A stretch of 64,000 bases of DNA, taken from the NCBI GenBank assembly GCA_949825045.1, contig OX463820.1, forward strand, positions 7,328,501 to 7,392,500, written 5' to 3'. The position numbers and the translations under genes were made by a program. The DNA is from Argyresthia goedartella (taxonomy: Eukaryota; Arthropoda; Insecta; Lepidoptera; Argyresthiidae). The notes under the pieces were generated by a model. It did no database searches and had not been told where the DNA came from. It saw only the letters and a list, made by a program, of their open reading frames with translations. Of this stretch, positions 33,953 to 43,608 are shown piece after piece (the stretch's first letter is position 1; every line of letters begins with the position of its first letter).

Positions 33953-34560
33953 GATGTTTAAGGCGATGATGGAATAAAAATGCGCTGTCGAGTGGAAGTG
34001 AGATGCAATAATTACTCGCGAATAAGAAAAAGCGGGATGCCAATAATGCACTCGCGACTAATCTGAAACAACGTAAGCGCCAAAACGTAAAAAAATCATA
34101 AAAAATAAACTATTTCAGGGAATTAACTTTCAAATTGAAAATCGTTAGAAATAACAATTGTTCATACATTGCAATTATCACACAGTCATATTCACTTACT
34201 ACTGCAGTGTAATAGGATAAAACCATAAAAAAAGGGTTGACTTTGTATTTATTTTCTATCGAGAAAATTTTATCCAAACATGTTTTCCAATTAAGAATCT
34301 CTAGATTATATAGTCAAATTACATATACCAGAAATTAATTACGATTTGCCCAGTATTTCCTGAAAAACACATGAAAACAGCACCCCATATTTATTTAATC
34401 AGCGTCTTAAAGTCTAGTTGTAGAATCAGAATATTTTGTTTATTGTACTATAGTAGGTAGTGTCAAAAAATATTACACACGTTTAGTTAAACTAACTGTT
34501 TAGAAACTAAACTAATTCAAATTGTCAACTATAACTATGACAAGTTTGCTATCAAAATAA

Positions 34561-35481
34561 TCATTCTTGATTAATATTAATAATTGCTTCAGCAAATGAC
34601 ACACTGTCATTGCTTACTGGTCGGTTGTAGAACCTACCAAAACTAGTAGAGCTACCAGTCCAACCAGCCGTTCGACGTATCTCGTCGATAAAGACTCCTC
34701 GCATGCGGGCCGCCGAGGTGGACGCGGTGGACGCATGTCGGGTGCTATGTGCGGAGAATACGCTGGTGTCTATTCCGCTTTCTTCGAGCATTATCTTTAT
34801 CCAACGGCTGATTGTATTGGTAGATACTTCATTATGAGGTTTCTTGTAAGACAGAAACAACTTTTTTCGGTTGTTTCGTATCAATTTAGTAATACTAATG
34901 TAATTAATTAGGCTTTTAGCTGGACAGATATTTGGCCGTTCTTTGAAATATGGTAAGACTATAAATGGTTGATTTCTATTTGGACCAGAGGTCTTAATTA
35001 TATCACTTATTTTAATATGAATTCTATCTATGGCAACAATGATATTATCTATCTGAATAGATGCTATGGTTTGGGCTCTATGACCTGTAGTTAGGGCTAG
35101 TAGAGTGACAGTCTTTCTAGCATTTTGTTCTAAGCTATTGAGATCTAAATAATTGTGTTCAATATGGTTCAAAACCGTTGACACATCCCAGGTGTAATTA
35201 TACTTAGGTTTATTTGGTCTTAATCTGAAAAAGCCTTTAAACAGTCTTTTGATTCTTGCATCGGTACCAATGTGAGTACCTATCACTAATGCCAGGGCCG
35301 ATCTTAAGGAATTAAGGCTACCATATGACAATCCTTCGTGAAATTTTCTAGTCATGTATGTGATAACTTCAGCTATACTAGGACTATTAGGTACAAATCC
35401 ATGGATCTTACAATATTGGAACCAACCTGTGATACTAGGCATATATTGTTTAAGTGTGTTGCTACTTATTGAAGCCAACAT
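34561..35481 (-). CDS. DIRS tyrosine recombinase
   Basis: A 306-codon frame, open further upstream into NGREIIRETFQNLGISDDAV, so the first Met is not necessarily the start. The N-terminal part is a SAM-like core-binding domain (YMPSITGWFQYCKIHGFVPN). The catalytic part shows ALTTGHRAQTIASI (Arg I), then STRHAS (the H-x-x-R box follows the Ser/His context), RRTAGWTG and FGRFYNR (Tyr nucleophile). It replaces the DDE integrase of LTR elements and would integrate a circular DNA by strand exchange. It overlaps the end of the RT frame. This domain looks intact. Confidence 0.9.
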   Translation of the reverse strand: MLASISSNTLKQYMPSITGWFQYCKIHGFVPNSPSIAEVITYMTRKFHEGLSYGSLNSLRSALALVIGTHIGTDARIKRLFKGFFRLRPNKPKYNYTWDVSTVLNHIEHNYLDLNSLEQNARKTVTLLALTTGHRAQTIASIQIDNIIVAIDRIHIKISDIIKTSGPNRNQPFIVLPYFKERPNICPAKSLINYISITKLIRNNRKKLFLSYKKPHNEVSTNTISRWIKIMLEESGIDTSVFSAHSTRHASTASTSAARMRGVFIDEIRRTAGWTGSSTSFGRFYNRPVSNDSVSFAEAIININQE

Positions 35482-35507
35482 TATATCTACGGCGTCGTCA
35501 CTGATTC

Positions 35508-37508
35508 CTAAGTTCTGGAATGTCTCGCGGATAATTTCCCTGCCATTAGCGATAGGTTCTTGTGAAGTTGGTGTGGTGTCCTGGAATTACACAGAGTAAG
35601 CAGGTCTTTACTTGGTTCAAAAATAATTGGTTTACCAATCAGTAATTCTTTGAACAGTGGGTACCAGGGTTGAGTTGTCCAATTTGGCACAACCATTATA
35701 CCCATTGCATTGTCAGATACAATTTTTTCTAGGGTCTTTAATATCACCGAAAAGGGCGGAAAAGCATAAAAGAAAATGTTAGTGGTTAAAGGTGAATGCA
35801 TCTATCTTGAATGCATCTGGGTCAGGGTGCCAGGATACATATTTGTCACATTTTGTGTTCGTTCGGGAGGCAAATAAGTCAATTTCAGGGATACCTAAAG
35901 ATAACGTTATTGCTCTGAAGTACTGGTCTGATAGTTCCCACTCAGTGTCACCTGTATCCTTCCTTGACTCAAAATCAGCAGTGATGTTATCCTTTGTGTT
36001 AATATATGAAGCAAAGATCCATAGATTACGTTTTTCACACCATTGACATATATCCTTGGCTATGGTATGTAAGTGTGGATGTTGTACACCCCCTAGTCTG
36101 TTAATATAAGCAATAGCGGTAGTATTGTCGATGCGCATTAAAATTTGGCAGTTATTGTAATTTCTTGCATAAGATTTTAGTCCAAAAAGGGCAGCTTTTA
36201 ATTCTAAAGTGTTAATATGTAAGCTTGCTTCTTGCTCTGTCCAGGGCCCCCTGGCTGTCATATTGTTACATGCTGCCCCCCAACCAGAGTTAGAAGCATC
36301 TGTGTAGATTTCCAATACATATTTATGTTTTCTGATTGGGGATACTGAAAAGTAAGGTTCTTCAGCCACCAGTGTAGGTCGCCATGACAAGACTGCGGCA
36401 GGTTAATAATAGCTTCATAGTCATTATTATACCTTAACAGAGAAAGATATTTATGCCGTTCTGGTTGTTTTGTAAACAGCATGCCATATTTAATGGCAGG
36501 ACAAACTGACACCAGGGTGCCCAAGACTTGAGCCAAAAATCTTATAGTAAAGTTTTCTTTTTGTAATAAGTCTTTAACTAATTTTATGCAGTTTTCTCTT
36601 TTCTGCTGTGTTATACCAATGGTCATGTCTTTGGTGTTAAAGACCAGGCCTAGATACCTACATTCTTGGTTAGGGGTGAGTATACATTTTTCTTGATTTA
36701 TCACAAATCCTAGTTGTGTTAGAAGTAGTCTAGTGGCATTAATGTTATTTACACAATCCTGATATGTTCTACCTATACAAAGAATGTCATCAAGGTACTG
36801 AACAGAGAGAAAACCATCTTTTCTGAGCTCTGACATGACTGGTTTTAGAAGCTTTGTAAATAGGTATGGTGCAGTACATAAACCAAAAGGAAGAACAGTA
36901 AACTGGTACAATTTTGTGTCAAGGATGAATCTTAGGTATCTTTTATAGTGTTTATCAATAGGACACATGTAGTAGGCATCTTTCAGGTCAATTAACCCTA
37001 AAAAGTAATCTCTTTGTAGCAATTTACACACTGTGCCGTGATCCTCCAATTTAAAATGTTCTGCTTGAACAAAGATATTAAGTTTTTTCAGATTTAGAAT
37101 AAATCTTGAGTCACCATTCGGCTTTTCGACTAGAAAAACTGATGAACAGAATTGGTTGTCCACTGGTTTACAGGTCTCTATAGCTTTTATTGATAAAAGT
37201 TTTTCTATTTCAAATTGTATCAGCTGTTTCTCTTTGACAGACAGTGTGTTGTTCAAAGGTTCTGTTTGCTGAGTAGGTACCTCAATAAAAGGGATCTTGT
37301 AGCCAGATACCCAACTCAAAATAGTGGGGTCACTAGTGAGCTTCTTCCAGTTGTTGAGGAAGAATTTTATTCTGCCTACCTGTGTTAGAGTCTGGATTGT
37401 GGAGGTGGCTGCTTCTTGTGGTCCCAATCCTTGTTGTATGGTTTCTGCTTGTGGGCTGGTCTTGCTTGGAGCTTCTTTTGCCCTGCCATCATCCTGCCAC
37501 TTGGACAA
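35508..37508 (-). pseudogene. DIRS reverse transcriptase, RNase H and linker domain
   Basis: From 37,508 the frame encodes reverse transcriptase: SSVFLVEKPNGDSRFILNLK, LGLIDLKDAYYMCPID (first Asp) and the catalytic box in VQYLDDILCIG. Near 36,350 a one-base shift leads to RNase H (LEIYTDASNSGWGAAC, NTLELKAALFGL, MRIDNTTAIAYINRLGG). Near 35,790 another shift leads to FFYAFPPFSVILKTLEKI and MVVPNWTTQPWYPLFKELL, the block that in DIRS elements links RNase H to the recombinase. The frame overlaps gag at its 5' end. Two shifts make it a pseudogene as read. Confidence 0.88.
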
Positions 37509-38266
37509 GGAGGGTCCTGCCAGTTTAAAGTTTTATTCTTGAGAACAGCTGGAACACTCATACCCTCCTTTGGCTTGATTGTTTGTACATTTTTCAGGTC
37601 TTGACTAGACCGCTGTACAGCCTTGGCAGTCTTGATTTGCTCAGACATGTTTCCACCGAATAAGTATTCACCTGCTTCCATCTGAAGGATGCTGCTCTTC
37701 ATTTCTTTATTTATCACTGATGTTATTAAGTTTCTGCGGTTCTTTGTATCATCATGTAATATCTCACATATGATTTTAGCACTGTCATTGAGATTTTTAA
37801 TTGCGTCAATCTTATTCAGTCCTTGAATGAGGATCTGAAGCCCTGTCCCTAAGCTGGCCAGTGCAGCTGCAGTAAGTTTTTGACGGTTTTCAATTAAATA
37901 GTCCCGCTTTTTTACACCTTCAGGAACCGCAGCACTCACCTCCGGATTCAGTTTTGGTGCTGCCATCTGCACATTGTCAAACACACCATATTTTGATTCC
38001 AGATCCATGCGTTCCTCCTTGGGCAGACCCTTTTTAAGAATGGGGTTCCACCTGGCGGCGAGCTCATGGTGGAGTGATGATGTCTTCTTGTCCTCAGAGG
38101 CAATAGCCCCTAGGACATTGAGTATCTCCTGGTCCACTGACTCCTCTTGTTCTTCACTAAAAGGCAACTCCACTAGCTCCACCTCTCCGTTGGGTGATGG
38201 TGTTGATACTTCTCCATTGGGTGGTGGTGTTGCAGAGCGGCTCGGTGTGTTCTCTAGAGAATACAT
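37385..38266 (-). CDS. DIRS gag
   Basis: An intact 293-codon frame with first ATG at 38,266: MYSLENTPSRSATPPPNGEV, an acidic stretch, then the helical capsid-like body (AARWNPILKKGLPKEERMDL, LTAAALASLGTGLQILIQGL) and a basic Gln/Pro-rich tail. A possible splice acceptor (TATTCTCTAG) inside the first codons would join an upstream exon at 38,661-38,774 in phase 1, replacing the first five residues. So the true N-terminus may be longer. It overlaps the RT frame by about 120 bp. Confidence 0.8.
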   Translation of the reverse strand: MYSLENTPSRSATPPPNGEVSTPSPNGEVELVELPFSEEQEESVDQEILNVLGAIASEDKKTSSLHHELAARWNPILKKGLPKEERMDLESKYGVFDNVQMAAPKLNPEVSAAVPEGVKKRDYLIENRQKLTAAALASLGTGLQILIQGLNKIDAIKNLNDSAKIICEILHDDTKNRRNLITSVINKEMKSSILQMEAGEYLFGGNMSEQIKTAKAVQRSSQDLKNVQTIKPKEGMSVPAVLKNKTLNWQDPPCPSGRMMAGQKKLQARPAHKQKPYNKDWDHKKQPPPQSRL

Positions 38267-38660
38267 ACCCTATATCAGTTTATGTATTTAGTAGTTCTGG
38301 GTCCCAAAGACACAGCAACTAGGGATTTTTGGTTGAGAAATGTTTTAGTTTGTGACCATACCTATCCAAGACATTCTGTGTTCTGCAACAGAGCAATGAC
38401 TTGTTTGATAGTGTACGTTTATCCGATGTGGTTACAGTTAATACACAACTCGATACTCTGGCAGCATAACAGCTGTGTACTTTGAGCAAGCATACGCAAT
38501 CCCGAAGATTGAGCCATGCTTTATAACCTCACAAATTTTTCACTTTTACAAAATAAACATGTACACAATATTGCAATACCAACTATCCCAAAGATAGGTC
38601 TAATTGCATTGTGTTACAATAAGAATCACCGGTATCATGTGAATCTTTCACTTTACTTAC

Positions 38661-38774
38661 CGTTTTCAGAATTGGCATCGGAAATTTTTTCTAATTTCTC
38701 CTGCAGCCTTCGGATTTTCTTTTCATATCGTTTGCGGTCTTTTTCATGCTTCCTTTTTCCAATTTTTTTAGGTT
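38661..38774 (-). CDS. Probable 5' coding exon of DIRS gag (coiled coil)
   Basis: It lies inside the DIRS element between its right repeat and gag. It encodes KKIGKRKHEKDRKRYEKKIR then RLQEKLEKISDANSEN, a basic coiled-coil stretch, and ends AAACG|GTAAGTAAAG, a very strong donor in phase 1. The gag acceptor near 38,254 is also phase 1. No ATG precedes it in frame, so a further upstream exon or start is needed. The upstream transposon exon (40,168-40,370) also ends in phase 1, which leaves room for exon trapping. Confidence 0.5.
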
Positions 38775-39123
38775 CTGTATGTTGACTTCAGTAATAAAAC
38801 TAAAAAACACTCGGGGAAAAATTTTTTGGCGTGGCACAGAAAGTTGACATAAAAAACGAATGACGCGTTCCGATTTGATATGTTAGGATGCGATCTAATA
38901 ATTTTTGTTTTTTATAAACTTATGTGGCACGGAAGCTAGCATCGAGACGATACTACACGAGTTTTCTCATCATAGAGGACGATACAACAACGAGCATCGA
39001 GTTCTGGTAGTAAGACTAATAATTTTCTGCCAAAATAATTTAATGTCGCTTGACTGAAATAATTTAAAGTCATTCTGCTTTAAGGACGACTTAAATAAAT
39101 AAATACCAGGACAATTTTACATA

Positions 39124-39184
39124 AATCGACCTAGTTCCTCAGTAAGCCCAGCCTTATTGAGCTTACTGAGGAACTAGGTCGATT
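39124..39184. repeat. Perfect 24-bp hairpin
   Basis: Arms 39,124-39,147 (AATCGACCTAGTTCCTCAGT onward) and 39,161-39,184 are perfect complements around a 13-base loop. Confidence 0.95.
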
Positions 39185-39400
39185 GTGGGTATTAGACGAC
39201 GATTTATATAATAGATAGATATAGATGGCTTCAAAATGCTGATATAAAGTGTTAAGATGCTTCGTGAAATTATATTATAAGTATTTATGCGCACCTCGAG
39301 TCCTATATGTATAAGCTTACTATTTGTCTGTTAAAATGCTTCCTGTGTTACTTGGGCAGTGACGTCTTTTTACTTTTTCACCCCTACTATTCGAAAAAGG

Positions 39401-39500
39401 GTAATTTGTTGCCCATTTACCGGGAGCAAAAATGACTTTTGATCCCTCTGCGATTTGTTGCCCATTTACAGGGAGCAAAAGTGACTTTTGATCCCTCTGC
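39401..39500 (+). repeat. ~50-bp tandem duplication
   Basis: Two units share ATTTGTTGCCCATTTAC, GGGAGCAAAA and TGACTTTTGATCCCTCTGC with two or three mismatches. Confidence 0.85.
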
Positions 39501-39929
39501 GTTTTTTCTTCCTTTATTTTGCAACCGATTAAAATGAGACAACATTATATAACTTCTCTTTCTAGCAGATAGCTAGTTTAGTACCTTTGTTTTCGTTTTT
39601 CTCATAGAAGGAGTGAAAAGTAGAGTGTACTACGTGGTAGCAAAATTATTTCGATCTCGGGTCACTTGAATCCCTCACTACGCTCAGGATTCTTCGCTTC
39701 GTACGGGATTCAACACGCTACCCTCGACCGAAATGAAATAAGTCATTTTGCTCCCTTGTAATACAATCTACTATTACGTACATACTGCAATAAAAATAAC
39801 AACATAGGTGTGACGTGAGGTTGTGTTCAATTATGTTAATCATGTCAGCTGAGAGACATCCATTGTAGGCCTCCCCCAGAATACCCCACAATACAATGAA
39901 TGAATGTCTTGCGATATCCCTATCTAAAA

Positions 39930-40145
39930 AAATCCCCCCCTCCCCCCAACTTCATGTCTACGGGAGGTACCCTAAAAAACATTATTTTTTTTACATTTTA
40001 TTGTACCACTTATACATATACATATTCGAACAAAATTTCAGCTTTCTAGTGCTAACGGTCACTGAGATTATCCGCGGACGAACATACAGACAGACAGACA
40101 GACGGACGGACAGACAGACAGATATGTTGACTACGGAACCCTAAA
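39930..40145 (+). repeat. CAGA-rich dispersed repeat end
   Basis: CAGACAGACAGACGGACGGA-type microsatellite near 40,089-40,122 is followed by CTACGGAACCCTAAAA, the same terminal motif as near 47,371-47,386. Confidence 0.6.
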
Positions 40146-40167
40146 ACTGTGTAATTGAGGTACTTAC

Positions 40168-40370
40168 TATTACAGTACTCCACCGAATCGTTCTCCTGAG
40201 CCTGAGTCTCCTCGTCATAAAAAAATGGCGGACTGTCGATTTCGAATTGTTGTGAATTCTGTTCATCATGCACTTGAGTCACTTCTTGCAGGTCATCGAG
40301 AGTATCGCTATCGCATTGAGTTTCGTTTTCATCTGTATTTTCAGTTTCTGCGACATATAGCCCTCTAGTA
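40168..40370 (-). CDS. DNA-transposon second gene, upstream exon
   Basis: Acceptor TTATTCTTTTAG precedes 40,370, and ATA|GTAAGTACC is a strong donor at 40,168. The exon encodes TRGLYVAETENTDENETQCD, DDLQEVTQVHDEQNSQQFEI and QENDSVEYC, an acidic, likely disordered stretch. It ends in phase 1, as needed to join the exon at 33,063-33,439 (or the DIRS exon at 38,661-38,774). The start codon exon was not found between here and the right arm at 40,905, so the gene may be truncated. Function unknown. Confidence 0.5.
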
Positions 40371-40416
40371 CTAAAAGAATAAAGGTTTATTAGTGCCCAA
40401 TCTTAGTATATGTACC

Positions 40417-40545
40417 AGTGTACGGAAAAAGGGACCACTTTGTCGATATGGAGTTACTAGTATTTTCGAAAACTACACAATTTACACTATCTATTTGTGA
40501 AAGAAAAAAGTGCCCTTGTAAATCGACAAAGTGGTCCCTTGCACT
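40417..40545. mobile_element. Small MITE-like inverted repeat
   Basis: AAGGGACCACTTTGTCGAT (40,429-40,447) is a perfect complement of 40,522-40,540. Outer flanks are partly complementary. About 130 bp, no coding. Confidence 0.7.
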
Positions 40546-40565
40546 AAACTCGCCCACATATAATC

Positions 40566-40637
40566 ATATCTTAGTATTTAAATAGTAGTAAAAATACTGG
40601 GGTAAGTATTTTTACTACTATTTAAATACTAAGATAT
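40566..40637. repeat. Perfect 33-bp hairpin with 6-base loop
   Basis: Arms 40,566-40,598 (ATATCTTAGTATTTAAATAG onward) and 40,605-40,637 are perfect complements around GGGGTA. The sequence directly after, GTAAAAATACTTACCCC, repeats part of the inverted arm and loop. Confidence 0.97.
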
Positions 40638-40904
40638 GTAAAAATACTTACCCCATGATACGCTAGTTTGTTTCAAAACGAAAAAGTTAGGTGTAATTAA
40701 AACGATAACGGATGTACGAGTACGTAATATTCACGCCAACCCACGCCCGCCGACGAAATAATTACGTAGGTCTTTCTTCAAGCGAGTCAGCAACTAAACT
40801 AAATAAACTAAATTCAAAATCTGCCCTTTAGAGGCCGGCGACGAACCTCATTATACCTACTCATAATACTTAACTAAACATCTTATCGTATAAATACATA
40901 ATTT

Positions 40905-41283
40905 CGAAATATTGCTCATATTTACTTAACGATAAGGACAAAAGTCGCTTAATCGTTGAAAAACCCCTTCAATAGCGCTATAATTTTAAGCGCTTAAAAA
41001 TATACCGGTTAGCCTTTAGTAAACTGAGTACCCGTATTACTATTTGAATGATAGTGTAAATTCAGCAGCTTTACAAAAACCCCTTCAAATACCCTTTCGC
41101 AAAGGCTTTTTATAGCGCTTCGAAAACGTATCGGGTAGTGGTAAAGTAATAGTGCTTAGCCTTATTTAAAGCGCTTAAAAACCCAAATGAACGGGTTTTA
41201 AGGAGCAACGGCTTTGGTTAGCAAAGCCTTACGAAAAACCCCGCTAAAAACCCTCGAAGGGGATACCGGGCGGGTCCCATTTG
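40905..41283. repeat. Right inverted arm of the DNA transposon
   Basis: Contains TTTCGAAATATTGCTCATAT, AAGCGCTTAAAA twice, GTAAATTCAGCAGC and the tip CGGGCGGGTCCCA. It is the inverted partner of the left arm at 27,797-28,895. Confidence 0.65.
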
Positions 41284-41369
41284 AGATGTCCGTACATATA
41301 GAGTGGGTAGCATAGTGGTAATGAGATCCTTGCGCCATGTTAACTGAGATAAACAGTGTCTCAAGGTCT

Positions 41370-41378
41370 GGGAGGGGG
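41370..41378 (+). promoter_or_regulatory. Gypsy polypurine tract
   Basis: GGGAGGGGG lies one base before the 3' LTR start, the expected primer for plus-strand synthesis. It shows that this end of the element is in place despite the cargo. Confidence 0.8.
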
Positions 41379-41379
41379 C

Positions 41380-43608
41380 TGTAATGGTACACGAGAGTCA
41401 GTACATTTGATACTTCATTTTGCGTGACAGAGGGCTAGCCCAACGCCGCGCTGTTTTGAATACGAGAATCGGTTCATATAACGTTTGGGGTTTTGAGTAG
41501 CTCAGTGGTAAGTTAGCAAAAAAAACAGAGCCGACGCGTGGGATGGTTCGAGGAAGGTTACAGGTCAGGTTTTTTTGTCGCATTCCTGCGAGATGTGTAG
41601 GGATCAGAGCCGATTTGGCTGCGCGCTGAATAAAATATGAATAACTAAATAATGGAAGGTTATTATGGAACGATACGGAGAAAGCTATTATGTTGATTGC
41701 AAATATACAATTGCGTTTGGTTGGTATGAGATGGAGAGTTTGAGACGACTAGTATGAATAGCATTCTAGTGGTCTTTGTTTCGCGCGCTAGTGGTCGGGA
41801 AGGCTTAATTAATCGCAACAAGCTTATATGGTCAGCGATCAACAGATTTTGTGTATCGGCCATACCGAATGACTTGAGTGATAACCTACGGTTGATCATA
41901 GTGAATATGCGTACACACAATTTGTAGAACGGCGGATCTGCATGGCATGGTTGAAATTAGACCCTGTGTAGTTAGTGATAAGAAGCTTCGCTTGGGCAGA
42001 GCGTGTTCGCAAAGGACGCCATTTTTTCTTTCAGACATGTGGGGTGTATAAATACGATTGCGGGGGAAGGGAGAGCATTCAGTCTCAGCGTCTAGCTACT
42101 GTGACAGTCGTCTTTCACGAGTTCTAAACAGTTTTTGTCTGCCGTGTTACGCGTCAGAACTATACGAATTGTGATTGCGAAGTTTCAGTGGTTTTTCGTG
42201 AGTGTCTGAAGCGCCGAGATATACCTCGGTTCCTAACCTTTATATCAACCTACCCCAAATTCCAAAAACTATCCTTGGGTCGTTAGATAAGAACTTTTAG
42301 GTAATTTATCTGAGTCTGAGTCTGGGCTTGGAGCGACCCTAAATTCCTTTTTCCTTCACCATAGGGTTCCTGGATTGGCTCTTAGGATATTCGCGGGCTA
42401 ATCCTCTCCTCATTCCTTTCGAGTAGCGAGTTTTGAAATTCCCACACACACAGTCATTAAACATACAAGCACATTCAAATCAAACTCAACCATTTTCGAG
42501 TGGTGTCGATAATGGACGTGGTATAACACTAGGTTTTAGACTAGGCTAGACAGGAGTTTAGTTGCGGCTAAACCTAGGTTGGCAGGGCATAGGGAGACTG
42601 TTTGATCGATGAGGTTCCGCGGATGGAAATAACAAATTCAGAACAAAGTTGAACCGGTGTCAACACAGATAACCTATCCTGTTGATATTTTGGCATTTGA
42701 GTGTTGTCGGGGACGCGCGAAGAGATCAAATTACAGTCTAAAGTTCATTGTTTAGGACCGGGTAGGTTGTTTTGCTTTGCCTTGGGTCAGTTTGGATTCA
42801 AGTTGCATCTTTAAATTAAATGTAAATTTCGCTGGAGGTCTAATGTGTAGGCTGAGTCAATATATATGATTAGGCTCAGTCGAGGACGTGCTGTGGCTAG
42901 TGGAATTCATAGATCGGAATTTACCGAAGTATGCATTTCGCTATGGTGTGGGTTAGATCTCCTAAAGCGCTAATGACTACGTTTCGATAACATCCAGCTC
43001 AGATTGCGCAGAGTTGAAGGTTTCAAAACGTTACGGACCTTTTGAGGTAACCGCTAGTTCAGAACCCATTTCGGAAAATCAAATCGCAATTGTGTAAACC
43101 GGTCTTTTCGGATCGTTATTGCCGTGAACTAATTATATAATTGGAACCACCACAAGCCGCTACTAGCGAGCACATGAAATATCATTGAGTACTCGCGTCG
43201 TAAAACTACGACGGATATCTATACGATATCCCAAACAAATATTACAAATCGTGGTCGACCACTAAAAGAAGTTCCAAGCGCCCATATATACAAAAAAAAA
43301 ATGGTACCATCACACAAAAAAACAACAAAGATCGATCTGGCGCAATACACCGCTGACTGATGCGAATTACCGGCTTGCGGACATATATGCTTTCTCTGTC
43401 TTAACTTGAAACTCTAAATTCCTGAACCAATCTTCCGCTCGACTATTGTACGCCTAACGAACTTCTCAACGAACGAGAAATTCAGACTTATCATTCTTAA
43501 CTTACAAATCTTACAGCTGAATCGGGACATCTCATTTTGGGGTAGATAGAATAGACGATCATAGCTACTGATAGCGGTGGCTCGACCTTAGCCGTTAATG
43601 CCGTTACA
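41380..43608 (+). repeat. Gypsy 3' LTR (2,229 bp)
   Basis: Collinear with the 5' LTR. I count about nine substitutions and two one-base indels, plus absence of the 285-bp SINE insertion. It carries the same TATA box (near 42,047), initiator and tRNA-like boxes. It ends CCGTTACA next to CCAC, the target repeat. Confidence 0.93.

Larger units (their letters stand above)
33552..38997 (-). mobile_element. DIRS retrotransposon (family 1), 5.4 kb, near complete
   Basis: Inverted terminal repeats of about 137 bp lie at 33,600-33,736 and 38,861-38,997. The left one has a 48-bp extension (33,552-33,599), and an internal complementary region lies at 33,825-33,952. The minus strand encodes gag, reverse transcriptase, RNase H, the DIRS linker domain and a tyrosine recombinase. 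Two frameshifts (near 36,350 and 35,790) break the pol frame. No LTR, integrase or target duplication is expected or seen, as for DIRS. It sits in the intron of the second gene of the DNA transposon. Confidence 0.9.
27797..41283 (+). mobile_element. hAT-like two-gene DNA transposon, carrying DIRS and MITEs
   Basis: The block starts TGGGACCCGACCG and ends with the inverse of TGGGACCCGCCCG. Imperfect inverted arms reach to about 28,130 plus 28,765-28,895 on the left and 40,905-41,283 on the right. The palindromic motif AAGCGCTTAAAA recurs in both arms. A BED/hATC transposase lies on the plus strand at the left (29,214-32,889), and a second gene runs toward it from the right on the minus strand (40,370-33,063). 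A DIRS element and TTAA MITEs have inserted into their introns. I see no target-site duplication, so limits and transposon identity are inferred. Confidence 0.6.
20310..43608 (+). mobile_element. Gypsy LTR retrotransposon with ~13.5-kb cargo (23.3 kb)
   Basis: The 5' LTR (20,310-22,823) and 3' LTR (41,380-43,608) begin TGTAATGG and end CCGTTACA. A 4-bp repeat CCAC flanks both ends, and removing one copy plus the element rejoins the split jockey LINE in frame. Inside are a primer site, intact gag and pol, and a polypurine tract at the 3' LTR. Between pol and the tract lies a composite of other elements (27,797-41,283). The LTRs differ by about 9 substitutions in 2.2 kb, so insertion was recent. 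No env gene is present. Confidence 0.93.

Noticed and set aside
38661..38774. Middle exon of the DNA-transposon second gene
   Set aside because: Phases allow it, but it lies within the DIRS element limits and joins the DIRS gag acceptor equally well; exons 40,168-40,370 and 33,063-33,439 also join directly in frame.
40052..40144. Cys/Val/Ser-rich frames at 40.05-40.14 kb
   Set aside because: CAGA microsatellite translated in different frames.
27465..41379. An envelope gene for the Gypsy element
   Set aside because: No signal peptide, membrane segment or env-like frame; the space is filled by other elements.
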